Position numbers and translations under genes: made by a program. A stretch of DNA of 64,000 bases, from NCBI RefSeq assembly GCF_003473485.1, contig NC_053042.1, positions 55,515,762-55,579,761 on the forward strand, in the 5' to 3' direction. Positions 11,468 through 22,499 of the stretch are shown piece after piece. This stretch comes from Medicago truncatula (taxonomy: Eukaryota; Streptophyta; Magnoliopsida; Fabales; Fabaceae). How positions within the stretch are numbered: position 1 is the stretch's first letter; each line of letters begins with the position of its first letter. Under the pieces are notes generated by a model. It worked only from the letters and a program-made list of their open reading frames with translations. It made no database searches and had not been told where the DNA came from.

Positions 11468-13938
11468 ATGACTGAAACCAACAGTACTAAGACATGCTCA
11501 AGCCATTGGAAATTCATTTACAGTTTAGCTGATAAAGTGAAAAGATTTCCAGGTTTGGTGAGGAGGGAAATTTGGAAAGTTGGCAAAGATGATCCAAGAA
11601 GGATACTCCATTCTCTGAAAGTTGGTCTTGCTTTAGCACTAGTATCTTTGCTGTATCTAATGGAACCTTTGTTCAAAGGGATAGGATCAAATGCTATGTG
11701 GGCTGTCATGACTGTGGTTGTGGTCATGGAGTTCACTGTAGGTAGACAGGCTATTCTCATTCTCAATGACATCATCATCATTATTATCATTTTGTTATTG
11801 TTATGTGTTTATATCACAATCTCATAGGTATTAAGGATCAGTTATGATTGCAGGAGGGACTTTAAGCAAAGGACTAAACAGAGGATTGGGAACTTCGTTA
11901 GCAGGATTGTTGGCATTTTTTATTGAGTATCTTGCAGATAACCCTGATCAGATTTTTCGAGCAATTTTCATTGGTGCTGCGGTTTTTCTTTTAGGTAAGT
12001 CTTTATTATATCATGAAAGAAAATTGACTCTTGCTTTAGTAGTAGTACTTACATTTGTTTGTTGACATTTTAAGAGAAGCTTAATTTGTGGCTGGAGCTT
12101 CCTAAATATTTTTCTTGGCCATTGTTTCACTGTTTGTTTGCAGGAGCTGCAGCTACATTTGTCAGATTCATTCCCTATATCAAGAAGAATTATGACTATG
12201 GTGTTATGGTATTTCTCTTGACCTTTAATTTGATAATTGTATCGAGTTACCGTGTTGATAATGTCTTGAAGATGGCAAAAGATCGCATCTCAACTATATG
12301 CATCGGCGTTGGTCTTTGTCTTGTTATGAGTCTATTTGTATTTCCGAATTGGTCAGGGGAAGACCTTCATAAATCCACCATATCAAAACTTGAAGGCTTA
12401 GCCAACTCTGTAGAAGGTAAAAAGCCAGGTCACCACTTCATTAAAGAATATTGCTTATGTTTGTGAAACAAGAACTGCTGAAGAGTATTTGTAAATTAAA
12501 GATGAAAAAAGTTGATACCAATAAAAAAATAAAGATGAAAAAAGTTACTATAGTTCTATTGTCTCAATCTATATAATTGATGGTGAAAATAATGATGCAG
12601 CTACTGTTGTGGAATATTTTTCTGATTCTAAAAAACAAGCAAATGAAGATGATTCATCAGAGGATCCCATTTACAAGTGCTATGAGGCCGTTTTAGATTC
12701 TAAAGCTAGGGATGAAACACTGGTAAGTCTGTGCCCTTTTTTGTCAAGTAAAGTATACTAGGAATTTCCCTTTATTTTTTATAAAAAAAGTATATCAGGA
12801 ATTTGTTTTTGTAACAGAAGATCTTACAGTGTTGAATTAAACAGGCATTGCAAGCAAGTTGGGAGCCAAGATACTCAAAATGCTGCCAGAGAATCCCATG
12901 GCAGCAATATGCAAAAGTAGGAGCTTCTCTTCGCCATTTTAGTTACACTGTTGTAGCACTACATGGATGTTTGCAGTCAGAAATTCAGGTACTAAATCAG
13001 CTATCGATAAGGTTCATCATTGTGATCCTAGATTATCGGTCATGTATTGATAGTACATGGATGACTATAACTTAATATAGAAATCATTGATTAAGATCTA
13101 TATGCAGGATTATAATGATGTTCAAGGTCATTTTGTCTGTAAATTAAACATGAAATGCAATAGTCTACATTATTCTATTGGCTAGCATCTTCATAATTAT
13201 CGGAATAACCTTTGGTATAAAATATAACTCTCTTATTTGAAGTTTGAATTTGCACCTTTAACTTATGTATTATTTAACCCATGGTTGTTGAAGACACCAA
13301 GGTCAATCCGTGATCTATACAAAGATTCTTGCATCAGACTTGCACAAGAAGTATCAAAAGTGCTAAGGGTAATGGCCAACAGCATAAGGAAAAAACACCA
13401 GTTTTCCCTTCAAATACTCTCAAACAATCTCAATGAAGTTTTACAAGACCTTGACAATGCATTGAAATCGCAACCACAACTTTTACTAGGCTCAAGGAAT
13501 AGTCGAAGTCGAACCCCCAAAATATCAACTAAGGCAACTGCACATAATGACAACAGGCTTGAAGAAGAAACAAGACTCTCATTATCAAGTATTAAAAGTG
13601 ATTGTTGTTCCCCAGTTGGAAGTAAATCTAAAGAGCACTCCCGAGAACAAATAAAAGAAGGACAACGACAGAAGAAGGTTTTGAGGCCACAACTTAGTAA
13701 AATTATCATCACTAGCCTTGAGTTCTCAGAAGCACTGCCCTTTGCTGCTTTCACTTCTATGCTAGTGGAGATGGTGGCAAAACTAGATCATGTTATGGAT
13801 AAAGTTGAAGAATTGGGAAGAATGTCACACTTTAGAGAGTTCAGAGATGGTGATGATGATGAGAATATTGTTGTCACTTGTGAGAGACCGAAAATGAATA
13901 TAGTTGATAATGACTTGCCTTCTTATGGAGCAGAATAA
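11468..13938 (+). CDS. ALMT: Aluminium-activated malate transporter-type anion channel, ALMT12/QUAC1-like (copy a)
   Basis: Exons 11468-11741, 11854-11994, 12144-12416, 12601-12722, 12845-12988 and 13294-13938 join in frame (1,599 nt, 532 residues), all GT-AG. The N-terminal half holds the ALMT transmembrane block: [53 protein letters not shown], and [14 protein letters not shown] followed by [16 protein letters not shown]. The [13 protein letters not shown] segment and the conserved WEPRY (WEP motif) start the cytosolic half. The C-terminus has a Ser/Thr-Pro-bearing linker and the RPQLSKI...[13 protein letters not shown] block typical of the ALMT12-14 clade. Such proteins are plasma-membrane anion channels; AtALMT12 acts in guard-cell anion release. 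Tissue and substrate are not deducible here. First of three full tandem copies; looks functional. Confidence 0.93.
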
Positions 13939-14499
13939 TTGTTGCTAGATGTCTATCATCCCATTAGCAAAGTTATATTTTATGCCTTCTACATAGGGCA
14001 GAATAAGGCATGTACTGTATCCCGGCAAGTAATTTTTGCGTACATTATAGCCCTTAAGTCTTAGTTTTGAGATCTGAGTCCTAATTATCCAATGCTAAAG
14101 GGATCCAAAGAACTAGCTAGTAAATATTCTGAACATGAAAACTCTGACACAACAACTACCTTTATTTGTTAATTTTGAAACATCAATGGAATAAAATGTA
14201 ACAATAGTCGCAACAAGTTGCAAGCAATCAACACTAAACAATAATTTTGGCAATAAGATTAGTCAACAATATCAAAATGATAACTTAGCAACCATACCAC
14301 AGTCTCAGTGACCAAATTGACATTACTTTTGTACGAAGCATGAAAAATTAGCATACTTATGGCAAGTTAAATCATATCATAAAAAATATCCATTTATAAA
14401 ATACCAAGCATGAAAAAAACTAGTGAATCAAAGTACTACTGCTGAATTACCAAAATAAAAGGTACTACTATAAACCTAATACTTCTTGCATCCTCCTAA
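13939..14499. other. Spacer between ALMT-a and flotillin gene (convergent)
   Basis: The two genes end tail to tail. The stretch should hold both 3'UTRs. The first 60 bases match the region after the ALMT-b stop (43920 on). Nothing else recognised. Confidence 0.5.
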
Positions 14500-16531
14500 T
14501 TAAGAGCTTTTGTCGGATAAGGTTCCCATCCAAGCAGGAGGCAACATGCCTGTTTGCTCATGGACAGTCTTGAACAGAGGTGGCAGCATCTTGTAGACAC
14601 CAGCAACCTCTTTCATACCCATAGAACCTTCGGCTATTCCGCCTCCATTGTCCCCTCCATTAGTCCAAATACTAATCTTAGGTTCAAGTCCACGTACTGC
14701 CTCAGCATTAATCTTAGCCATCTCTTGAAACATGCCACCATTTATCATCAAGTAATCCCTTAGAGCTGTGTAGTCGTTTCCAAGTGCATTGAGAAGTGTA
14801 CTTACATACGCTCCTTGAGCATTTCCAAGTGTCACAATCCCCTCTGCCTCTTTTTTCTTTGCGTATAGATCTGCTTCAGCTGCTTGCTTGCACGCATAAA
14901 ATGTTGCATCTGCCAATGCTTTCTGTGCTTCTGCCTCTGCCTTCTTCTCGTACAGAATTGCTTCTGCTTCTTTTTGTTTCTTGTATAATTCCCAGTTAGC
15001 CTCTTGTACATAAACCATTCAGAATTTCAACCAGTACTTAAAAAATAAACATTGAAAATCATTCATCCATAGTCCATATAACATATTAAAAAATAAGTCT
15101 CATTACATTCATGTATGCGAAAAAACTTTAACTACAGTGAATTATTTATTTTCTACCAGAAGATATTGAAGTATTAATCTTGTTGCTAGTAAAACAATTT
15201 GAATAATAATAATAAATAAATGAAAGGAGTTATATTTGCATGGACTAAACTAACCTTGGTTTCATATTGAACACTAGCTTTGCTAAGTAAATCAGCTTTA
15301 AGCTTCTCAGTACACTACAAGAAACATTGAACTTAGCTAGGAATTATACCGAGGAATTCAGTTTCCTCGCTAGCGACATTGCATACCGAGGAAAATTTCC
15401 TAGGTAAGCTTCTTTGACCGTTTGACCACTGCAAAGCTGTCAGCATGTGTGTTAGCGAGGAAATAGAGGTGGTTAGCGAGGAAATATTTCCTAGGTAAAC
15501 ACATGGTACAGAATGCAACAGCTTTTTGCAGGTAAAGGAAACATGGCAGCTGTATTTTCACGTTGGAGTGTGAAAAAAGCCTGGCAGATGCAATTGATAT
15601 TAGCAGGTGAACGTTGAAATGCACTATATATATATATATATATATATGTCTTTGAACACTTCTCTATTACATTTTTCAAAGCATTCATCTTCTCAACCTC
15701 ACCTTGCAACTCAGCTTCCCTTAGAACCACAGATTTAGCAGCCTCAACTTGAGCCACTTGAGCAGCCTTAGTCCAAGCCGCTTTCTTCATCGCCAACTCA
15801 GAGTTAGCCTCAGCCTCTCTTTGATTCTCAAAAACCTTCACTTCAGTCCTAACTCTAAATCCCTCCTTGTTACTCTCTCCAGCCCTCTGCATCGCAATAA
15901 CTTTCGTCTCTGCGTCAATTTTTGCTGCATTCTGCAGTGTTTGTCCTTCCCTAGATTTCGAACCAACTTCACCTTTCATCTCAGCTTCTGCCACATCAAC
16001 CCTAGCTTGATTCGCTGCTTCCATTTGCGTCTTTTGCCCTAAATATGAGAAATATTCATGCCCAGGCACGTCCACCAATTGCTTAACATTCGCATTGTAA
16101 ATCAATAATCCGAATTGATTCAACTCGAGTTGAACTTTCTCGAATACTTCTTGTTTAAACTCTTTTGTTCCTTTGAAAACCTCTTCCATGGTCATCGAAG
16201 CAGCGAGGACACGTGTCTCACCTTCAATGATTCCTTGAACGAGTTCCTTGACGTGGTTCGAGAGTTTATCATGAGGGGAAATCAGTTTAGCGTATTTGAG
16301 GAGGCTTTCGTGATCGTCAACACGAGGACCAATTGTGAAGACCGCAGGAAGAACGAAAGGCAGTTTTTCGGCACTCATGGCTTGAACTTCGAAGGTGTAG
16401 TTCACCGGTGAGAGGTCGAAGACAGTGGAAGATTGACCAGGGAAAATCCATGATTTCTTTGCAAGTTTGATGTCTTCGATTCCGGCTCCGGTTAACACCA
16501 GGTACTCGGATGCTTTTGCTACCCTGTACAT
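14500..16531 (-). pseudogene. FLOT: Flotillin-like gene, interrupted and probably disabled
   Basis: Coding pieces on the minus strand: 16531-15671 (287 codons), 15314-15255 (20 codons) and 15009-14500 (169 codons plus stop), together about 476 residues, the usual plant flotillin length. An SPFH/band-7 N-terminus ([39 protein letters not shown]) is followed by the Glu/Ala-rich coiled coil ([17 protein letters not shown]). Plant flotillins mark sterol-rich membrane microdomains; Medicago FLOT proteins act in nodulation, but this copy cannot be tied to that. Two problems: a 356-bp CACTA-like insertion (15315-15670) sits in the coiled-coil coding region, and the normal intron (15254-15010) keeps its GTTAGT donor but ends in AT instead of AG, so retention would stop translation soon after YETK. 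There is also a 3-residue in-frame deletion (REAEANSEL) relative to remembered relatives. It may be a recent pseudogene or make a truncated protein. Confidence 0.75.
15313..15670 (+). mobile_element. CACTA-like insertion inside the flotillin coding sequence
   Basis: On the plus strand it begins CACTACAAGAAAC, the classic CACTA terminus. It contains short inverted subterminal blocks (CCGAGGAAAATTTCC, AGCGAGGAAATATTTCCTAG) and a TA microsatellite (about 15624-15648). The far end (TCTCTATTAC, 15661-15670) lacks the expected TAGTG and no clean 3-bp target duplication is seen, so this is a truncated or rearranged non-autonomous copy. Confidence 0.65.
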
Positions 16532-16630
16532 TGTTGGATTTTGATTTGATTATTGAAAACCTAGTAAAGAAAATTGAAATAAAACACTTCTGAAAGTGAG
16601 TGTGTTCTTTCTTATGGCTTAAGGTTTATG

Positions 16631-16640
16631 TTTATATATA
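16631..16640 (-). promoter_or_regulatory. Candidate TATA box of the flotillin-like gene
   Basis: TATATATAAA on the minus strand, about 100 bases upstream of the ATG at 16531, a normal distance with a short 5'UTR. Confidence 0.5.
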
Positions 16641-16918
16641 GAGAAAGTTTGTTATGCGAAACTGGGAGGAAAATAGCATCAGTTAGTTGAGAAAAAACAG
16701 CATGAATATTCGGGCTTAACCGTTATACGTAACTACCCTTCAAGGAAAAATATTATTGGATCTTTTTTTATTTATTTTCGGAACCGAATTTCTTTTATAT
16801 TTTTAATTTTGGCAATAAGATTAGTCAACCATATCAAAATGATAAGATTAGTATACGTTAAAGTGCATGGTTGGCAAAATTGGTTACAATTCTACTAAAC
16901 TAACCTTATTTACTATTA

Positions 16919-17881
16919 GGGGTTGTATTGGATTGAGAGTTTGAAAGATTGTTTTGGCAAAAAAAATCTTAAAGATTTTAAAAGACTTTGTGTGATTGTA
17001 TTGATTTTGTGGCATTTTAAAAGACTTTTTACAATCAAGATTTTCAAATCAGAATTTATAACTTTTACTTTTAAGATTTCAAAGGATTGTATGAGATTTT
17101 AAGATTTGAAAGGATTGTATGATTCTTAAGAAAAATTCAATATTAGAGTGAATGAAATTGTAATATAGAATTGACCGATAATAATAATAATAATAAGTTG
17201 CTCAAAATAACCAAATAATAATAATAATTGTTCCCAAAAAAAAAAAAACGAAAAAATTGTTGGTTAACAACAAAATAACATAACATTGTCATTACAAATT
17301 CAAATAATTAATAAATTAGAAAACAAATTGACTTTAAAAAAATTTACACATGAATCTGCAATTTTGAAATACAAGCATCAGTATGTAACGTGGACAACAA
17401 CCTTCTTAACTGGAACGAGCACATCAACAATGAGAAGCAATAATATAAAAAATTAAAAGTGTACGGTGTGAAATTGGAATAATTACGTTGAAGGAGAGTA
17501 GAGGCTATGACTCTGAGGGCAAGAGACAAGGATGAAACAAAAGTTATGAATGTCTCAAAAAGTCTCAAGGTTTTTTGTGAGATTGTTGAATGAGCATTTC
17601 ATGTGTATTTTTAACTAAAAAGTCTCACAAAATCCACTCTACAATAGAATCCATTAAAATCTCAAGATTTTTTTAATACCAATAGACATTTTATAAGTTA
17701 CTATAAATCTCAATTGATGCCATGGGAATTGATTGCCTTGAATAAAAAATCTTGATTGTCTTGATTCAATATCATGAGATTTATTTATGTTTTATAAAAG
17801 TCTTGATTGAATACCACAAGATTTTTTTATTATTAAAAAGTCTTTTAAAATCCCTTCAAATCTTAATTCAATACACTCTCC
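16919..17881. mobile_element. PIF/Harbinger-like non-autonomous element
   Basis: The left end GGGGTTGTATTGGATTGAG and the complement of the right end GGAGAGTGTATTGAATTAAG are related, and the element is flanked by TTA on both sides (16916-16918 and 17882-17884), the PIF/Harbinger target duplication. Many short subterminal repeats of AATCTTGA/TTTTAAAAG type occur. 963 bp, no transposase recognised; internal open frames (e.g. 17344-17568 minus) have no family likeness. Confidence 0.7.
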
Positions 17882-17884
17882 TTA

Positions 17885-18440
17885 GTTTATTTCTCACCAT
17901 CATCAATGCAAACTTATACATGGTAATTATCAGAGGGACACATTGGGAAAAAAGAATTAATATGAAAATAGTAAATGACACTTATTTTAAAACAATTTTT
18001 TTTTTGCTGCTAAAGTGACATTTATTTTGAACCAGATGAAGTGGTTGATAATTCAAGTTTCCCCAACATTGTCAAAGTTATTGCCAATGTTTTTGAGGAA
18101 TCCTATGAACAATTACTAGGACACAATTGTTGCGTGTCAAAAAGTGGATATCGAACCATTAAGCAAGAGGATCTGTATATCCATTGTTTTAAAGTTTTGA
18201 GTGAAAATGTTGTGTTAATTTTACTTGTGTAGTTTCTCTAGGATGTGGCTTCAATATAAAAACCTATTGTGATGATAATCGGTCTCTCCTCGTGTCCAAA
18301 TAACAATTGCACAAGAGAGTGTATGCTTACTGTTTAGCCGTAAGGATAACATTTGAATTAACACTCTTGCTCACAAAAAAGAAAAAGAATATCTAATGAT
18401 ATATATTTTGGCTTAAATATTTTATTAGTCCATACTAATA
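17885..18440. other. No gene recognised
   Basis: Short open frames at 17752-18018 and 18041-18232 have no recognisable motif. Part of this may be the unrecognised 5' end of the LINE that follows. Confidence 0.4.
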
Positions 18441-19387
18441 TGCAACTTAATAAAATTATTTGTGTGCGTTGCGGTCTCCAAGAGGAAACCTTTCTTCATA
18501 GTGTGTGAGACTGTAATTTTTTAAAAAGCATTTGAAATCATGTATGTTTTAACCACCCTGTCTTCTTCTCCAACATGAACGAGCATGACTGGCTCAAGGT
18601 TGGCACCATTGGTTCATATTCTTCCATCTTTGCTGCTACTATTTGGTGGGTTTGGTGCCACCGAAATCTTATGTGTTTGAACAATAAAAATTGGTCCATC
18701 AACCGTATTTCCTCCAACATTTAGAGTATGGTTGAAAAATTAGCAGTTTGCTTCCCTTCAACAACGAATGACACACCAACTGATAGATTTATCAAATGAA
18801 ATAATAACAATCAATTCATCATCATCCTTTACGATAACTGCCTGGCAGTGTCCTAAGAAATAATGCATGTTTTTATATTTATCAAGTTTTTCTGCCTATA
18901 TTCAACATTTCGCTGACATTCGTCAGACTGAGTTATTCACTATTTACAAAGACTTGATGTTGACCAAAGAGATGGATATCATAGAGTTATTTTGTTACTG
19001 ATATGATTCTTCACGGTGTATCAACCTCATTAAAGGTCCTATAATGATGTTCCATGTGTATGTTGTTTTCATTCAAGACATCAAGGATTTAATCAAGTAA
19101 AGTAATGCCACAATTTTCCAGACCATTTGAAAGAGGAACCAATGTGCAGATTTTATGGCTACACTTGGATCTTCTTCGGGAAGAGACCTCCTCCTTCATG
19201 TCTCTCAACCAAAAGATCTTCTGAGCCTCCTAAAATACTTACTTTTCTAGAGACTAGTTTTTGTGCTTTATGTTTTTCCCCTTTCTTTTTTCTAGAGAAT
19301 AGATATTGTGCTTTTTGTTTTTCCCCTTTTCTCTTTTTGCCTTTTCTGTTTAGCCTTGTAATAACCAAAAAAAAAAAAAAAAAAACT
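18440..19387 (+). pseudogene. Dead LINE: zinc-knuckle and RNase-H-like end with poly(A)
   Basis: Translation with several shifts and stops gives the LINE zf-RVT signature (CVRCGLQEETFLHSV, then WWVWCHRNLMCLNN) and an RNase-H-like tail (FAIYKDLMLTKEMDIIEL, CINLIKGPIMMFHVY, NQCADFMATLGSSS). It ends in a 20-base A-run (19368-19387), the expected 3' end of a LINE insertion. The 5' boundary is not visible. Confidence 0.75.
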
Positions 19388-19843
19388 CATATAAATGAAG
19401 GAGGTGTTAGGGTTTAAATTTCAGTCTAGACATTTGGCCTAGAGCTACAATTTTTATTTATTTTTAGTTTAGATGGCCTAAAAATTGGATACAAGGACTA
19501 AAAACAAATTTGATAACTATAGAATAATCCTTTTAAAATTTTAAAAAGTATAAAAATTTGAAACAAAAGAGTAACAAAACTAAACCTTCCCATCTCAATT
19601 ATTAGTCCGTGCACTTACAAGTAAGATATCTCATTCCCACAAAAAAATAAAAAGTTTATTAAAAAAAAAAACTGAATCTTTAGTGAAAAATCTAGACCTG
19701 TATTTTCGTTTATTTTTTTACATCAATCTTCCGATTTCTTGAGTATGTCAAGACCTATATTTTTATTATGAACGAAAAATAGGTGAGGCAAAAGTAACAA
19801 AAAATAATTTCACCGATCTCAGCCATCTTCTGGAGTTTGATAT
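19388..19843 (+). other. Upstream region of F-box copy 1 (duplicated)
   Basis: Blocks at about 19480-19600 (GGATACAAGGACTAAAAAC, AGAGTAACAAAACTAAAC) recur upstream of F-box copy 2 at about 22030-22220 and in part before copy 3 (about 25870-25910). This is the duplicated F-box promoter flank. No TATA box is assigned. Confidence 0.5.
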
Positions 19844-20840
19844 ATGACGATCTCAACTGGAACCCTAGCACCGCTGCCTCCCACCAATTCTTTTCACATA
19901 CCGCCCCTTCCAATCAATCTCGTGACAGAAATACTGTGCCTGCTCCCCGTGAAACACCTCATTCAACTCCGTTGTGTCTGCAAAGTCATGGAATTCTCTT
20001 ATCCCTGAGGATTCCAATTTTGCCAGGAAACACCTTCACTTCTCAACCTACGACCACAACCGCCACCACCTCAATATACTGAGTAAGTACTCCTCGCACT
20101 AGTTACTTCTACTTGATTACCCTATCTCGTCTATTTTCAGCACCATGTTAAGCACGCCTGCAACACAGCTTTGGTGCCCTCCGATTGATGCATGGAAATT
20201 TGATTGTGTTACGACTTGTGATGGCATGCTATGTTTTAGGGTTAATTACTCTTTAGCTCTCTTGTGCAACCCTTCCATCAGAAAATTTAAGATATTGCCT
20301 CCTTTGACAACTCCAGAGAAAAATTATATACCAACCTTTACCTTAGTGTATGATCGTTTCACTCATAATTATAAGATTATTGCTCTTATTCTCAACCGTA
20401 ATAACAAAACTGAAGTTGAAGTTAACATTCATACTCTAGGCTTTGTTCAAAAAAAACATTCATACTCTAGGTACTGATTATTGGACAAAGATCCAGGACC
20501 TCCCATACGATGACAAGCTTAGTCGACCAGGAATATTTGTGAGTGACACTGTTAATTGGTTGATGAATGATCCTCATAGTGCTACAGAGGTCATTGTTTC
20601 TTTTGATTTACAGAAGGAGTCGTATCAAACGCTTTGGAATCATGTTCATGATATGCAATTTAAAGGTATCAATACCTTGGGGGTGGTGAGTGATTGTCTG
20701 TATTCTATCTCATCCTCATGGTCACAACTTTTTCGATGTTTGGATAATGAAAGAATATGGAAATGACCAATCTTGGATTAAATTGATGAGCATTCCTTAT
20801 AATGATTCTTTCACCAAAGCAATGATTTTATGGGTCTGAA
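19844..20840 (+). pseudogene. F-box/FBA gene, copy 1 (frameshifted)
   Basis: ATG at 19844 starts MTISTGTLAPLPP, then F-box residues LVTEILCLLPVKHLIQLRCV. An extra A near 19981 (GCAAAGTCATGG versus GCAAGTCATGG in copy 2) shifts the frame in the F-box. Later parts match copies 2 and 5: CDGMLCFRVNYSLALLCNPS, VYDRFTHNYKI, FVSDTVNWLM, KESYQTL. A duplicated block (CATTCATACTCTAGG at about 20427 and 20456) adds a second shift, and the 3' end is lost after LGVVSDCLY. Dead copy in the ALMT/F-box array. Confidence 0.85.
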
Positions 20841-20939
20841 CCGATATTGACCTCGAACATCTTAACTATTAGCTCAAGCCAATTAAGTTATCCAACCACT
20901 TGAGTATTTATAAACTACTGCGTTACTGTGCCCAAGAAT

Positions 20940-21282
20940 TATAACACTTAAAATATGTCTGCGATCGCATACAATCCAAAACAATCAAAATTCCAACAAA
21001 TTAATAATCTACTCAGCACTGTCTTGTGCTTCCCCTTAAAAAAGAAGCATTGTCTTCTGCTAGTACAAGTTCATGTTAGTTCAAGTTCACATAATTGGGC
21101 TAATAGATCAGTTCACATTATTATAATATTAAAAAATCATGATTCTTATCTAAACCGCATAATAACAAACAAAAAAAGAAGATCACATTATTGTGGTATC
21201 AGGCGCCAATAAAAAGCTGGTGCAATGTGGGATCAAATATAGATATTTTATCCTTTTTCTCCACTTAACATGAATCTAAGGA
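20940..21282 (+). repeat. Orphan ALMT promoter-like remnant
   Basis: Matches the upstream regions of the three ALMT genes in order: a CAGCACTGTCTTGTGCT block, a GTTCATGTTAGTTCAAG block, AATCATGATT, a GGGATCAAATATAGATATTTT block and CTTAACAT...ATCTAAG. The match ends at 21282 where LINE sequence begins, so the ALMT body that should follow is missing. Confidence 0.7.
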
Positions 21283-21906
21283 CCAGCGAAGAAAAAAGAG
21301 TGCACGAAGAAGTCAAGAGGTGGGGGTTTAGTAGTTTTGATCAAATAAAGTTGAAGAAAAAAGAGATTATGGCTAGATTGGATTGTATTCAAGGGAGTTT
21401 CCAAAACGGTCGTAATATGGGAGGTTTGAGAAAGCTGGAAAGAAAATTTCAAGGATAACTAAGCGATATTTTGAAGAAAGAAGAGCTTATGTGGTTCCAA
21501 AGATCTCAAGCTAAGTCATTTGTTGATGGAGATCGCAATACGAGGTATATTATCATCTTAAAACTTTTAATCGGAGAAGGAAAAATAATATTTTTATGCT
21601 TAGGGATGGTAATGGTAATTGGATAGACAATGTTGATGAGCTTCATGATATGGTAAATAATTTTTACAAGGATTTATTATTTTCCCTTGAGATAAATCAT
21701 ATGGAGTGGATTTTGTCTGCTTTCACTTATCCTATATTGGAGGCGACATTGAGGAGTAAGTTGGATGCTCATATAAATTTGTGCAAGGCTCCAGGGCTTG
21801 ATGGTTTTCCTGCCGGATTATCAGAAACTGTGGGAAGTTGTAGGAAGAAATGTGTGTGATTTTGTCCGGAGAGTTTGACTGAATCCTAGTGAAATTTCAA
21901 CAATGA
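21283..21906 (+). pseudogene. LINE-1 reverse-transcriptase fragment (N-terminal part)
   Basis: Reads EEVKRWGFSSFDQIKLKKKE, LKKEELMWFQRSQAKSFVDG, GDRNTRY, DGNGNWIDNVDELHDMVNNF, HMEWILSAFTYP and KAPGLDGFPAG: the segment before and at the start of a plant LINE RT domain. Frame shifts and an internal deletion (between LDAHINL and KAPG) kill it. It directly abuts the ALMT promoter remnant. Confidence 0.85.
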
Positions 21907-22225
21907 ATCAAAATGAATACTCAGAAGCTTCCTCTCCAACAACACGAACCAAGCGGAACCCTATTTCTTCAAAATACAAAACTAAATGTTTTAAGTCTTT
22001 AAATAGGAACTAAAATTATATATATTTTTTTTAATATAGATGGACTAAAAACTGGATACAAAGACTAAAAACCAATTTGATAACTATAGACTATCTTTTT
22101 AAAATTTGAAAGGACTAAAAATAAATTTGTATAATTTAGCCTTCTAAAATAAATAAAATTATTTATAAAAAAATATAAAAGTAAAAAGTTGAAGCAAAAG
22201 AGTAACAAAACTAAACTTTTTATAG

Positions 22226-22313
22226 GTCCTCGTGAGCTTAGCTCAGTTGGTATGGACAGTGCAATGCAAGGTCCGAGGTTCGAACCCCGAACACAAAAAA
22301 AAAAAAAAAAACC
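22226..22313 (+). repeat. SINE upstream of F-box copy 2, with target duplication
   Basis: A-box-like GAGCTTAGCTCAGTTGGT and B-box-like GAGGTTCGAACCCCGA, then an A-run. Flanked by TTTTATAG on both sides (22218-22225 and 22314-22321). About 190 bases upstream of the F-box ATG. Not a tRNA gene. Confidence 0.8.
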
Positions 22314-22432
22314 TTTTATAGACTCGATGTTTAGTTGAGCGCAGAGATGCTAGATTGGTATAAAAATAATAGTTTAGTAAAAAAAAAAAACCTAGACCTC
22401 TAGCTAAAAAAACTAAAACACCTTTTGGTAAC

Positions 22433-22440
22433 TATAAAAG
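22433..22440 (+). promoter_or_regulatory. Candidate TATA box of F-box copy 2
   Basis: TATAAAAG about 60 bases upstream of the ATG at 22500. The equivalent ACTATAAAAA lies upstream of copy 5 (48688). Confidence 0.5.
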
Positions 22441-22499
22441 AAAAATATGTGTGAAACAAACATAATTTCATTAATCTCAGCCGCCTTTTGGAGTTTGAT

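Noticed and set aside
11518-11790. Reverse-strand open frame opposite ALMT-a exon 1 (and the same at 41146-41352 and 51548-51730)
   Set aside because: It is the antisense of a conserved ALMT exon; the same shadow appears in all three copies because the sense strand is conserved.
14500-15018. Independent short gene starting [10 protein letters not shown]
   Set aside because: The frame is the last exon of the flotillin gene; the apparent ATG lies in intron sequence just before VQEANW.
16115-16411. Plus-strand frame opposite the flotillin gene
   Set aside because: It is a shadow of the conserved SPFH coding region on the minus strand.
22226-22310. tRNA gene suggested by the A-box and B-box
   Set aside because: Poly(A) tail, target duplication and repeated family members show a SINE; no cloverleaf with an acceptor stem is formed.
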